A DNA stretch of 5,702 nt from DASVCS01 sp036381495 (GCA_036381495.1 DASVCS010000085.1:1-5702), one strand, 5' to 3'. Counted from the stretch's first letter, positions 1-5,702 are shown. Program-made: numbers and translations. Notes: generated from the letters alone by a model not told the origin.

Positions 1-3000
1 TTGATCAGCAGGCCGACCTCGCCGCTGATGATGCGGTCGACGATGTCCGGCCGGCCCTCACCCACCTTGAAGACCCGCTCCGCCGGGACGCCGCGCGCCC
101 GCACGTAGCGACACGTCCCCTCGGTCGCGAGGATCCGGAAGCCCAGCTCGTGGAACCGGCGCAGGATCGGCGTGACCGTCGGCTTGTCGCTGTCGTTCAC
201 CGTGACCACGATCGCCCCCTCGACCGGCAGCTCCGCGCCCGCCGAGATCTGCGCCTTCGCGAACGCCATCCCGAACGATTCGTCGAACCCCATGACCTCG
301 CCCGTCGAGCGCATCTCGGGGCCGAGGATCACGTCCACATCGAATTTGTTGAACGGGAAGACGGCCTCCTTGACGGCGACGCCGGCGACGGTGAAGTCGG
401 ACGGCAGCCCCAACTCGTCGAGCGTCTTGCCTGCCATGACCCGCGCCGCGAGCCGGGCGAACGGCACACCCGTCGCCTTCGAGACGAACGGCACGGTTCG
501 CGATGCGCGCGGATTGACTTCCAGCACGTAGACCGTGCCGTCCTTGATCGCGTACTGCACGTTGATCAGCCCGACCACGCCCAGCTCGGCCGCGAAGTCC
601 AGCGTCAGGCGCCGGATCTCCGCGACCTCCTCGTCCTTCAGCAGGTACGGCGGCAGGACGCAGGCCGAATCGCCCGAGTGCACGCCGGCGTCCTCGATGT
701 GCTGCATGATGCCGGTGATCACCGCTCGCTGGCCATCGGCGAGCGCATCGACATCCGCTTCGAAGGCATCCTCGATGAAACGGTCGATCAGGACCGGGTG
801 ATTGGGCGAGGCGCGGATCGCGCGGTCGAAGTAGCCGAGGAGCGAGTCCTCGTCGTAGACGATCTCCATGGCGCGGCCGCCGAGCACGTACGACGGCCGC
901 ACGAGCACCGGGTAGCCGACCGCCCGCGCGACCTCGACCGCCTGCTGCGTGCTCGTCGCGATCCCGTTCGGTGGCACGGTCGCGCCCAGCTTGCGGCAGA
1001 GGGCCGCGAAACGGTCGCGGTCCTCCGCCCGGTCGATCGCGTCCACACTCGTGCCCAGGATCGGCACGCCCAGCTCCGAGAGCGCGCTGGACAGCTTCAG
1101 CGGCGTCTGCCCGCCGAGCTGCACGATCACGCCGAGCGGCCGTTCCCGGTCGATGATCTCGAGGACGTCTTCGAGCGTCAGCGGCTCGAAGTACAGTTTG
1201 TCCGAGATGTCGAAGTCGGTCGAGACCGTCTCCGGGTTCGAGTTCACCATGATGGCCTCGAACCCGTCTTCGCGCAGCGCGAGCGCCGCCTGCACGCAGC
1301 AGTAGTCGAACTCGATCCCCTGCCCGATCCGGTTCGGCCCGCTCCCCAGGATCACGATCTTCCGGCGGTCGCTCGCCGGCGCCTCGCTCTCGTCCTCGTA
1401 CGACGAATAGAGGTACGGCGTCGCGGCCGGGAACTCGCCCGCGCAGGTGTCCACCATGTGATAGGTCGGGCGCACGCCCAACGCGTGCCGCAGCTCGCGC
1501 AGCTCGCGCTCCTCCATCTCCCATAGCCGCGCGAGCTGGCGGTCGCTGAAGCCAAGGCGCTTCATGCGGCGCAGCGCGGCGGCGGTCGCGCCGGTGGGGG
1601 GCGGGTCCTCCGGCGCCGCGCTGCGAGGGCTAGGGCTGGGGCTGGGGCTAGGGCTAGGGTTGGTGGCGGCCTGCCGCGCGGCGTGGTCATCACCTCCGGA
1701 CTCCGGGCTGCCTTCCCCAGCCCCAGCCCCAGCCCCAGCCCTAGCCCTGGCGGGCCGCAGGCCCGCCCACCACCGTTCCGCCTCGATCAGCTCGGCGAGC
1801 TGCCCGAGGAACCACGGGTCGATGCCGGTCAGCTCGTGGACCTCGGAGATGGTGAAGCCGCCGGCGAGTGCGCGCTTGAGCTGGAAGCAGCGTTCGGCGG
1901 TCGGGCGGCGCAGCGCGGCGCGTAGGGTTTCGGGCGAGTCGTCGGCGAGGCCGTCATCGGCGGGGCGCTCGCCGACGTCCCACCCCGCGCGGCCGACTTC
2001 GAGGCCACGCAGTCCCTTCTGCCAGGCCTGCTTGAACGTCCGGCCGATCGCCATGACTTCGCCGACGGCCTTCATCTGCACACCGAGCGTCGGGTCGGCC
2101 GAGGGGAACTTCTCGAACGCGAAGCGCGGGAACTTCACGACCACGTAGTCGAGCACCGGCTCGAACGAGGCCGGCGTGGTCTTCGTGATCTCGTTCGGCA
2201 ACTCGTCGAGCCGGTAGCCGACGGCGAGTTTCGCGCCGATCCGCGCGATCGGGAACCCCGTCGCCTTCGAGGCCAGCGCCGAGCTGCGCGAGACGCGGGG
2301 GTTCATCTCGACCACCAGCATCTCGCCGTCCGTCGGGTTGACCGCGAACTGGATGTTGCAGCCGCCGGCCTCGACGCCGATCTCGCGGATGATCGCGATC
2401 GCGGCATCCCGCATGGCCTGGTACTCGACGTCCGAGAGCGTCTGCGCGGGCGCGACCGTGATCGAGTCGCCCGTGTGCACGCCCATCGGGTCGACGTTCT
2501 CGATCGAGCAGACAATGACGACGTTGTCCGCGCCGTCGCGCATGACTTCGAGCTCGAACTCCTTCCAGCCGATGACCGAGCGGTCGATCAGAACCTCGCC
2601 CACCGGCGACTGCTCGATGCCGCGCCGCACCCGCTCCTGGAACTCCTCGCGGTTGTACGCGATGCCACCACCCGTCCCACCCAGCGTGAACGACGGCCGG
2701 ATGATCGCCGGGTAGCCGACGTCTTCGATGATGCGCAACGCTTCATCGAGCGACCTCGCGAAGCCGCCGTGCGGCACCGCGAGCCCGATCCGCGCCATGG
2801 CCGCGGCGAACTCCTCACGATCCTCCGCCATCCGGATCGCGCGCGCATCCGCGCCGATCAACTCGACGCCGTGCTTGTCCAGCACACCGGCGTCGTAGAG
2901 CTCGAGCGCCACGTTCAGCGCCGTCTGCCCGCCCATGGTCGGGAGCAGCGCGTCCGGCCGCTCGCGCTCGATGATCCGCTCCACCCACTCGGGCGTGATC

Positions 3001-3203
3001 GGCTCGATGTAGGTGCGATCGGCCAGGTCGGGGTCCGTCATGATCGTAGCCGGGTTGCTGTTGACCAGCACCACCCGGTACCCCTCCTCGCGCAGCGCGC
3101 GCACCGCCTGTGTCCCGGAATAGTCGAACTCGCACGCCTGCCCGATCACGATCGGGCCGGAGCCGAGCAGGAGAATGGTTTCGAGATCGTCGCGTCGCGG
3201 CAC
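1..3203 (-). CDS. carB: Carbamoyl-phosphate synthase large subunit, 3' end beyond the window
   Basis: Makes carbamoyl phosphate from bicarbonate, ammonia (from glutamine via CarA) and two ATP, in the cytoplasm, for pyrimidine and arginine synthesis. The frame is open for 1067 codons from a GTG at 3203. The N-terminus VPRRDDLETILLLGSGPIVIGQ-type sequence aligns with E. coli CarB from residue 1, which fixes the start. First ATP-grasp half: NIQFAVNP and VEMNPRVSRSSAL, with E299, N301, R303 and R306 at the same numbers as in E. coli. Second half: GPNRIGQGIEFDYCC, QLGGQTPLK, SYVLGGRAMEIVYDE and LEVNPRASR, where the Glu is residue 895 against E841 in E. coli, a net gain of 54. The regulatory MGS-like domain begins near residue 990 and is cut by the window edge about 60 residues before the expected C-terminus. 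The gain sits at residues about 478-540, in the linking/oligomerization region, and is made of repeat DNA. The gene follows tnaA, not carA. Identity is certain; whether the enlarged protein is fully active is inferred from intact motifs. Confidence 0.97.
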   Translation of the reverse strand, partial: MPRRDDLETILLLGSGPIVIGQACEFDYSGTQAVRALREEGYRVVLVNSNPATIMTDPDLADRTYIEPITPEWVERIIERERPDALLPTMGGQTALNVALELYDAGVLDKHGVELIGADARAIRMAEDREEFAAAMARIGLAVPHGGFARSLDEALRIIEDVGYPAIIRPSFTLGGTGGGIAYNREEFQERVRRGIEQSPVGEVLIDRSVIGWKEFELEVMRDGADNVVIVCSIENVDPMGVHTGDSITVAPAQTLSDVEYQAMRDAAIAIIREIGVEAGGCNIQFAVNPTDGEMLVVEMNPRVSRSSALASKATGFPIARIGAKLAVGYRLDELPNEITKTTPASFEPVLDYVVVKFPRFAFEKFPSADPTLGVQMKAVGEVMAIGRTFKQAWQKGLRGLEVGRAGWDVGERPADDGLADDSPETLRAALRRPTAERCFQLKRALAGGFTISEVHELTGIDPWFLGQLAELIEAERWWAGLRPARARAGAGAGAGEGSPESGGDDHAARQAATNPSPSPSPSPSPRSAAPEDPPPTGATAAALRRMKRLGFSDRQLARLWEMEERELRELRHALGVRPTYHMVDTCAGEFPAATPYLYSSYEDESEAPASDRRKIVILGSGPNRIGQGIEFDYCCVQAALALREDGFEAIMVNSNPETVSTDFDISDKLYFEPLTLEDVLEIIDRERPLGVIVQLGGQTPLKLSSALSELGVPILGTSVDAIDRAEDRDRFAALCRKLGATVPPNGIATSTQQAVEVARAVGYPVLVRPSYVLGGRAMEIVYDEDSLLGYFDRAIRASPNHPVLIDRFIEDAFEADVDALADGQRAVITGIMQHIEDAGVHSGDSACVLPPYLLKDEEVAEIRRLTLDFAAELGVVGLINVQYAIKDGTVYVLEVNPRASRTVPFVSKATGVPFARLAARVMAGKTLDELGLPSDFTVAGVAVKEAVFPFNKFDVDVILGPEMRSTGEVMGFDESFGMAFAKAQISAGAELPVEGAIVVTVNDSDKPTVTPILRRFHELGFRILATEGTCRYVRARGVPAERVFKVGEGRPDIVDRIISGEVGLLI
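1626..1748. repeat. Inverted repeat of AGGGCT/GGGGCT hexamers, 34-base arms
   Basis: The left arm (1626-1659) reads on the plus strand as AGGGCT x2, GGGGCT x2, AGGGCT, AGGG. The right arm (1715-1748) reads on the minus strand as AGGGCT x2, GGGGCT x3, GGGG. The arms pair over 34 bases with two differences, both A/G transitions near the inner ends; the spacer is 55 bases (1660-1714). Each arm has six runs of three or more G with 2-3 base loops, so each fits the G-quadruplex pattern on its G-rich strand. The unit is six bases, so gain or loss of a unit keeps the carB frame. In carB mRNA the G-rich arm comes first and the C-rich arm second, so a long hairpin competes with a quadruplex. Its origin as a mobile or REP-like palindrome is inferred. 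Confidence 0.93.
1749..1767. repeat. Perfect short hairpin next to the hexamer repeat
   Basis: An 8-base stem, GGCGGGCC, pairs perfectly with GGCCCGCC around the three-base loop GCA. It abuts the outer end of the right hexamer arm with no gap, and encodes ...AGLRPA in CarB. No matching hairpin is seen outside the left arm, so the whole element is asymmetric. It may be part of the same repeat unit or a chance GC-rich palindrome. Confidence 0.75.
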
Positions 3204-3216
3204 GGAGCTACGGCAA

Positions 3217-3225
3217 TCCTTCCCC
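3217..3225 (-). promoter_or_regulatory. Ribosome-binding site of carB (GGGGAAGGA)
   Basis: A purine-rich GGGGAAGGA lies 13 bases before the GTG start at 3203. The spacing is longer than usual and the start codon is GTG, suggesting modest initiation. In-frame TTG (3236) and GTG (3239) codons lie further upstream but would add residues absent from the family, so 3203 is preferred on homology. Confidence 0.45.
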
Positions 3226-3285
3226 GAGTGGACCAACACGTGGTGGAGCCGCAGGAAAATGACGGGTCGTGAAGGGCTTTGCAAG

Positions 3286-3300
3286 GCCGCGGACCGCGGC
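3286..3300. repeat. Palindrome in the tnaA-carB gap
   Basis: GCCGCGG and CCGCGGC form a 7-base inverted repeat around a single central base, within the 129-base gap between the tnaA stop and the carB start. As RNA it would form a shorter stem with a wider loop. No T-run follows on the minus strand, so it is not a typical intrinsic terminator. It could slow transcription or stabilise a processed 3' end of tnaA mRNA; the sequence alone does not decide. No small ORF with a convincing ribosome site was seen in the gap. Confidence 0.35.
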
Positions 3301-3332
3301 GTCCACTACGCGATCCCCACCCCGTCGCGCCC

Positions 3333-4709
3333 TCACACCGGCTCGAATTCCGCCGTGAAGTGCCGCAGTACCGGCGCCTGCTTCTTGAAGCGGTAGCCGC
3401 GGATCGCCTCGCGACGGTTCCAGACGTCGAGGATCCCCTCGACCACGTAGTCGATGTGGCTCTGCGTGTAGACGCGCCGCGGCACGGCGAGCCGAACCAG
3501 TTCCATCGGCGCGGGGATCTCTGCACCGGTCTCGGGGTCGCGGCGCCCGAACATGACGGTGCCGATCTCGACGCCGCGGATCCCCGCCTCGATGTAGAGT
3601 TCGGCGACGAGCGCCTGGGCGGGCAGCTCCAGCGGTGGGATGTGCGGGAGGAACGCGGCGGCATCGATATAGACGGCATGGCCGCCAGGCGGCTGCACGA
3701 TCGGCACGCCCTCGCGCGCAATGTGCTCTCCGAGGTAGCGGATCGATGCGAGGCGGTACTCGAGGTAGTCCTCCTGGACGACCTCCTCGAGGCCGACCGC
3801 GATCGCCTCGAGGTCCCGACCGGCCAGGCCGCCGTACGTCGGGAACCCTTCGGTCAGGATCAGCAGATCCTTCTCCTGCTCCGCCAGACGATCATCGTTC
3901 GTGGCAAGGAGTCCGCCGATGTTCGCGAAGCCATCCTTCTTCGCCGAGAAGGTGCAGCCGTCGGCGTACGAGAACATCTCGCGGGCGATCTCGCGGACCG
4001 GCCGATCCGCGTAGCCTTCTTCGCGCAACTTGATGAAGTACGCATTCTCCGCGAAACGGCAGGCATCGATGTAGAACGGGATCCCGTGGCGTCGGCAGAG
4101 CTCGGAGACCTGGCGGATGTTCGCCATCGACACCGGCTGGCCGCCGCCCGAGTTGTTGGTCACGGTCACCATGCAGAGCGGGATCCGCTCCGCGCCGACC
4201 TCCGCGATCAGCCGCTCGAGCGCCGCGACATCCATGTTGCCCTTGAACGGATGCAGCTCCGCCGGCTTCCGCGCTTCCGGGATCGGCAGGTCCACCGCGC
4301 GCGCGCCGCGCGCCTCGACGTTCGCCCGCGTCGTGTCGAAGTGCGTATTGTTCGGCACGACATCGCCCGCGCGACAGACGGTCGAGAAGAGGATCCGCTC
4401 CGCGGCTCGCCCCTGGTGCGTCGGAATGACGTGCTTGAAACCGAAGAGATCCTTGACCGCGGACTCGAAGCGGTAGAACGACCGGCTGCCGGCGTACGCC
4501 TCGTCGCCGCGCATGATGCCCGCCCACTGCTCCGCACTCATTGCGGACGTGCCACTGTCCGTCAACAGATCGATCAACACATCATCGGCGCGAAGCCGGA
4601 ATACGTTGTATCCGGCCTCGCGCAGCCGCTCCGCACGCTCCTCGCGCGTGGTCATCCGGATCGGCTCGACCGCCCGGATCTTGAACGGCTCAATGATCGT
4701 CCGCGACAT
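3333..4709 (-). CDS. tnaA: Tryptophanase (tryptophan indole-lyase)
   Basis: PLP-dependent beta-eliminating lyase converting L-tryptophan to indole, pyruvate and ammonia in the cytoplasm. The 458 residues compare with 471 in E. coli TnaA and 456 in tyrosine phenol-lyase. Family motifs in order: IDLLTDSGT (46-54), GDEAYAGS (68-75, active-site Tyr72), PTHQGRAAE (96-104), SGGGQPVSMAN (187-197), DACRFAENAYF (215-225, with Asp215 expected to contact the PLP ring nitrogen), SAKKDGF (255-261, Schiff-base Lys258), FPTYGGLAGRD (289-299), RLAVPR (406-411) and LRHFTA at the C-terminus. Three positions separate the two enzymes. Asp125 in HFDTTR, Ile382 in GVEIG and His450 in LRHFTA match tryptophanase; the phenol-lyase has Thr, Arg and Phe. 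The body otherwise shares stretches with the phenol-lyase (NMRAVRELT-like and AGRD segments), so it belongs to a branch distant from enterobacterial TnaA. The ATG has GAGGGG seven bases upstream. No tnaC leader or tnaB permease is visible. Confidence 0.95.
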   Translation of the reverse strand: MSRTIIEPFKIRAVEPIRMTTREERAERLREAGYNVFRLRADDVLIDLLTDSGTSAMSAEQWAGIMRGDEAYAGSRSFYRFESAVKDLFGFKHVIPTHQGRAAERILFSTVCRAGDVVPNNTHFDTTRANVEARGARAVDLPIPEARKPAELHPFKGNMDVAALERLIAEVGAERIPLCMVTVTNNSGGGQPVSMANIRQVSELCRRHGIPFYIDACRFAENAYFIKLREEGYADRPVREIAREMFSYADGCTFSAKKDGFANIGGLLATNDDRLAEQEKDLLILTEGFPTYGGLAGRDLEAIAVGLEEVVQEDYLEYRLASIRYLGEHIAREGVPIVQPPGGHAVYIDAAAFLPHIPPLELPAQALVAELYIEAGIRGVEIGTVMFGRRDPETGAEIPAPMELVRLAVPRRVYTQSHIDYVVEGILDVWNRREAIRGYRFKKQAPVLRHFTAEFEPV

Positions 4710-4716
4710 CGGCCAG

Positions 4717-4722
4717 CCCCTC
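4717..4722 (-). promoter_or_regulatory. Ribosome-binding site of tnaA, overlapping the upstream stop codon
   Basis: GAGGGG lies seven bases before the tnaA ATG. The TGA stop of the lipoprotein gene (4721-4723) overlaps this site by two bases. Ribosomes finishing the lipoprotein therefore end on the tnaA initiation region, an arrangement typical of translational coupling. This also supports both gene calls. Confidence 0.75.
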
Positions 4723-4981
4723 AGGAACCCGCGCCCGTCGACGATTCACCGCCCTGAGCCGCCGTATCACCCGGCGTGATCACCACCGGCTTGCGCACGT
4801 TCGGCGTGCCCAGACGATCCATTTCCGTCGCCTCCTCGGAATGCACGAACACGCCCGGGTCCTCGAGCGGCGCCTTCGTGTATCCTCGCGTATCCGGCGT
4901 CGCCGCATCTCCGCACGCCGCGACCACCGCGCAGACCACCACCGGGGCGGCCAGCCACCGCCCGAACGAAACTCCCTTCAT
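4721..4981 (-). CDS. Small secreted lipoprotein of unknown function
   Basis: An 86-residue protein with a textbook lipoprotein signal: Lys2 and Arg8, a hydrophobic core at 9-22, and the lipobox VAAC with the acceptor Cys23. The mature part is only about 64 residues, polar, rich in Pro, Thr, Gly, Asp and Glu, with a low-complexity tail (TAAQGGESSTGAGS). Gly-Asp follow the cysteine; the Asp is at +3, so inner-membrane retention by the E. coli +2 rule is not predicted. I recognise no domain. The ATG at 4981 is chosen because GGAGGA sits just upstream (4985-4990) and the signal peptide begins exactly there. The frame is open back to 5233, but that extension is arginine-rich and has no signal-like character. 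The gene is directly upstream of tnaA with only 11 bases between stop and start, so the two are very likely co-transcribed. A structural or envelope role is possible; a link to tryptophan use is only guilt by association. Confidence 0.8.
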   Translation of the reverse strand: MKGVSFGRWLAAPVVVCAVVAACGDAATPDTRGYTKAPLEDPGVFVHSEEATEMDRLGTPNVRKPVVITPGDTAAQGGESSTGAGS

Positions 4982-5201
4982 CGGTCCTCCGATCCTGGTA
5001 CCGGGCTCAGATCCAAGCCGCGTTCTGAAACGCGAGCGCCATAATATGGCGTGCAGGCCACGCACGCGCCACCGGGCGGCCTTTCCCGCGGCGCCCTCGC
5101 GGTGCGCGATGGGGGGCGATGCACCATGGTCGGCGGTGACTCGGCGGCGATTTCGCATCCGACTGGACGACAACGTCTTGTCTTTTGGACGTATCGGCAT
5201 G

Positions 5202-5247
5202 ACCGCATAGTCACGGCACCCCTTGACAGTCACCTCACCGTATAGTC
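5202..5247 (+). repeat. Direct repeat ACCG(C/T)ATAGTC
   Basis: Two 11-base copies, 5202-5212 and 5237-5247, differ at one position and start 35 bases apart. They bracket the TTGACA at 5223-5228. The spacing is about three and a third helical turns, so the copies are not on exactly the same face. They could be operator half-sites or duplicated -10-like elements; chance cannot be excluded for two copies. Confidence 0.4.
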
Positions 5248-5294
5248 TCTTGGATCTTGTTCGTGAAAAATTATCCTAGTCTATGGAATCAGCC

Positions 5295-5299
5295 AGGAG
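5295..5299 (+). promoter_or_regulatory. Ribosome-binding site of the rightward gene
   Basis: AGGAG lies five bases before the ATG at 5305. It is the only good Shine-Dalgarno match in front of this frame and decides the start in favour of 5305 over the internal ATGs at codons 9 and 11. Confidence 0.6.
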
Positions 5300-5304
5300 C
5301 GCAT

Positions 5305-5702
5305 ATGCCCGAGGTAAACGAGAAAGTCATGGCCATGGTGGAGGAAGAACTGCGCAAGGATCCGGCGATCAGCACGACGGCACTCTACCAGAAGGCGATC
5401 CAGATCGACCCGAGCATCCGGGAGATGAACGTCCGCCAGTTCAATGGGCGGTATCCGCTTCAGGTGAAGCGTCGCAAGGCGCCGCGGGCTGCGGCCGCGC
5501 GGGCGGCGCGGCCCGCGGCGGCAACGCGGCGGCGGCCGGGTCGCCGGGCGCAGGCGGCGCAACGCGAGCAGCCGGAGCCGCGGGCGCGACGGGGGCGTCC
5601 GGCCGCCGTGCCGGCATCGGCGGATCGCGCGGTGCGCGACGTCCTCCTTCAGTTCGCCAAGGAGGTCGCGAAAGCGGAGGGAAAGGCGGATTTCGTCGAT
5701 GT
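5305..5702 (+). CDS. Putative DNA-binding protein, 3' end beyond the window
   Basis: About 132 residues are visible before the window edge; I do not recognise a named family. Residues 1-56 form a compact, mostly helical-looking domain: VNEKVMAMVEEELRKDP, then STTALYQKAIQIDPSIREM, then NVRQFNGRYPLQVKRRK. The pattern of short helices with a basic end resembles a helix-turn-helix fold, but this is inference. Residues about 57-104 are a linker of Arg, Ala, Pro and Gly, strongly basic, with the core RRGRP at 96-100 that resembles an AT-hook. From about 105 a new amphipathic helix begins (ADRAVRDVLLQFAKEVAKAEG). The layout (N-terminal domain, basic linker, second helical domain) suggests a nucleic-acid-binding regulator or chromosome-associated protein. 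It is divergently placed to the lipoprotein-tnaA unit and could regulate it, though nothing shows this directly. The linker is much richer in GC than the ends. Confidence 0.72.
   Translation, partial: MPEVNEKVMAMVEEELRKDPAISTTALYQKAIQIDPSIREMNVRQFNGRYPLQVKRRKAPRAAAARAARPAAATRRRPGRRAQAAQREQPEPRARRGRPAAVPASADRAVRDVLLQFAKEVAKAEGKADFVD

Larger units (their letters stand above)
1584..1772 (-). other. Low-complexity insertion in CarB (residues 478-540)
   Basis: Between the helix ending IEAER and the conserved LRRMKRLGFSDRQ segment, CarB carries about 66 residues where E. coli CarB has about 13. The inserted peptide reads in order: WWAGLRPARAR, an alternating Gly-Ala run, an acidic/polar stretch (EGSPESGGDD), HAARQAATN, an alternating Pro-Ser run, then a Pro/Ala-rich tail. 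The Gly-Ala and Pro-Ser runs are the translations of the two arms of one inverted repeat. The stretch is probably a disordered, solvent-exposed loop, since it lacks hydrophobic pattern and lies at a junction between domains. I checked the frame codon by codon across the whole stretch and found no stop or frameshift. Confidence 0.9.
4982..5304. promoter_or_regulatory. Divergent intergenic region with candidate promoters
   Basis: This stretch separates the leftward lipoprotein-tnaA unit from the rightward gene and contains no convincing ORF. Its right part (about 5160-5300) is clearly richer in A and T than the flanking genes, as expected of a promoter zone. Leftward, a TATTAT (5041-5046, minus strand) could be a -10 box giving a leader of about 50 bases, but its -35 region is poor. 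Rightward, TTGGAT (5250-5255), 16 bases, TATCCT (5272-5277) is a possible promoter. A perfect TTGACA lies at 5223-5228, but the 17-base-spaced partner TCTCTT is weak. A short dyad, GACAA-N4-TTGTC, lies at 5169-5182. All sites are tentative. Confidence 0.45.

Noticed and set aside
58..1524. Long minus-strand reading frame of 488 codons
   Set aside because: It is an out-of-frame shadow of carB, rich in Arg, Gly and Ala with no recognisable motif; the carB frame over the same bases carries unmistakable conserved motifs.
150..1526. Plus-strand reading frame of 458 codons opposite carB
   Set aside because: Antisense shadow caused by high GC at third positions; His/Arg/Asp-rich composition and no family resemblance.
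1626..1748. CRISPR array or transposon end
   Set aside because: Repeats are contiguous hexamers without spacers, and no transposase gene or target-site duplication could be identified.
1584..1772. Sequencing or assembly artefact creating a carB pseudogene
   Set aside because: The frame is preserved through both arms and conserved catalytic motifs continue in the same frame on both sides, which a random artefact would rarely do; an assembly error in repeat length is still possible.
1564..2148. Plus-strand frame with Gly-Leu and Pro-Ala repeats across the inverted repeat
   Set aside because: The hexamer repeat is stop-free in several frames, so open frames here are expected; no ribosome site or conserved sequence supports it.
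3333..4709. Tyrosine phenol-lyase as the identity of the PLP enzyme
   Set aside because: The Thr, Arg and Phe expected at the three discriminating positions are replaced by Asp125, Ile382 and His450, the tryptophanase set.
3279..4757. Plus-strand reading frame of 492 codons opposite tnaA
   Set aside because: Longer than tnaA itself but made of Arg, Asp and Leu-rich sequence without motifs; the opposite strand encodes a full-length tryptophanase with active-site residues.
4721..5233. 170-residue version of the lipoprotein starting at 5233
   Set aside because: The extra 84 residues are basic and non-conserved in look, would bury the signal peptide internally, and the ATG at 4981 has its own GGAGGA site.
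5281..5562. Minus-strand frame of 93 codons overlapping the rightward gene
   Set aside because: It lies antisense to a frame with its own ribosome site and sensible helical composition; arginine-rich start typical of GC-driven spurious frames.

Overview
The window is GC-rich bacterial DNA with four supportable protein genes. Three lie on the minus strand and read leftward: a small lipoprotein, a tryptophanase (tnaA), and the large subunit of carbamoyl-phosphate synthase (carB), which runs off the left edge. One gene reads rightward and runs off the right edge. Lipoprotein and tnaA are tightly packed: the lipoprotein stop lies against the tnaA ribosome-binding site. carB follows tnaA after a 129-base gap. 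The right-hand gene is divergent, separated by about 320 bases that must hold the promoters for both directions. No rRNA, tRNA, CRISPR array, transposase or phage gene is visible.

The organism is most likely a high-GC Gram-negative with ordinary housekeeping metabolism. A lipobox signal peptide, Shine-Dalgarno sites and standard codon use are all present. A Gemmatimonadota-like origin would fit the overall look (high GC, AGGGCT/GGGGCT repeat tracts, lipoprotein beside a catabolic PLP enzyme). That placement is an impression from memory, not something the sequence proves.

Functionally the core genes are conventional. CarB makes carbamoyl phosphate for pyrimidine and arginine synthesis. TnaA splits tryptophan to indole, pyruvate and ammonia; residues at three discriminating positions favour tryptophanase over tyrosine phenol-lyase. 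The lipoprotein has no recognised function. The rightward gene encodes a protein with a compact N-terminal domain, a long Arg/Ala/Pro linker carrying an AT-hook-like core, and the start of a second helical segment; it may bind DNA.

The most unusual feature is inside carB. Where the two synthetase halves are joined, the gene carries a net gain of about 54 codons relative to E. coli CarB. The gain is built from two 34-base arms of AGGGCT/GGGGCT hexamers in inverted orientation around a 55-base spacer, with a perfect 8-base-pair hairpin abutting one arm. The reading frame stays open and catalytic residues on both sides are intact. This looks like an in-frame palindromic repeat element tolerated inside an essential enzyme, reminiscent in principle of the palindromic elements found inside Rickettsia genes.
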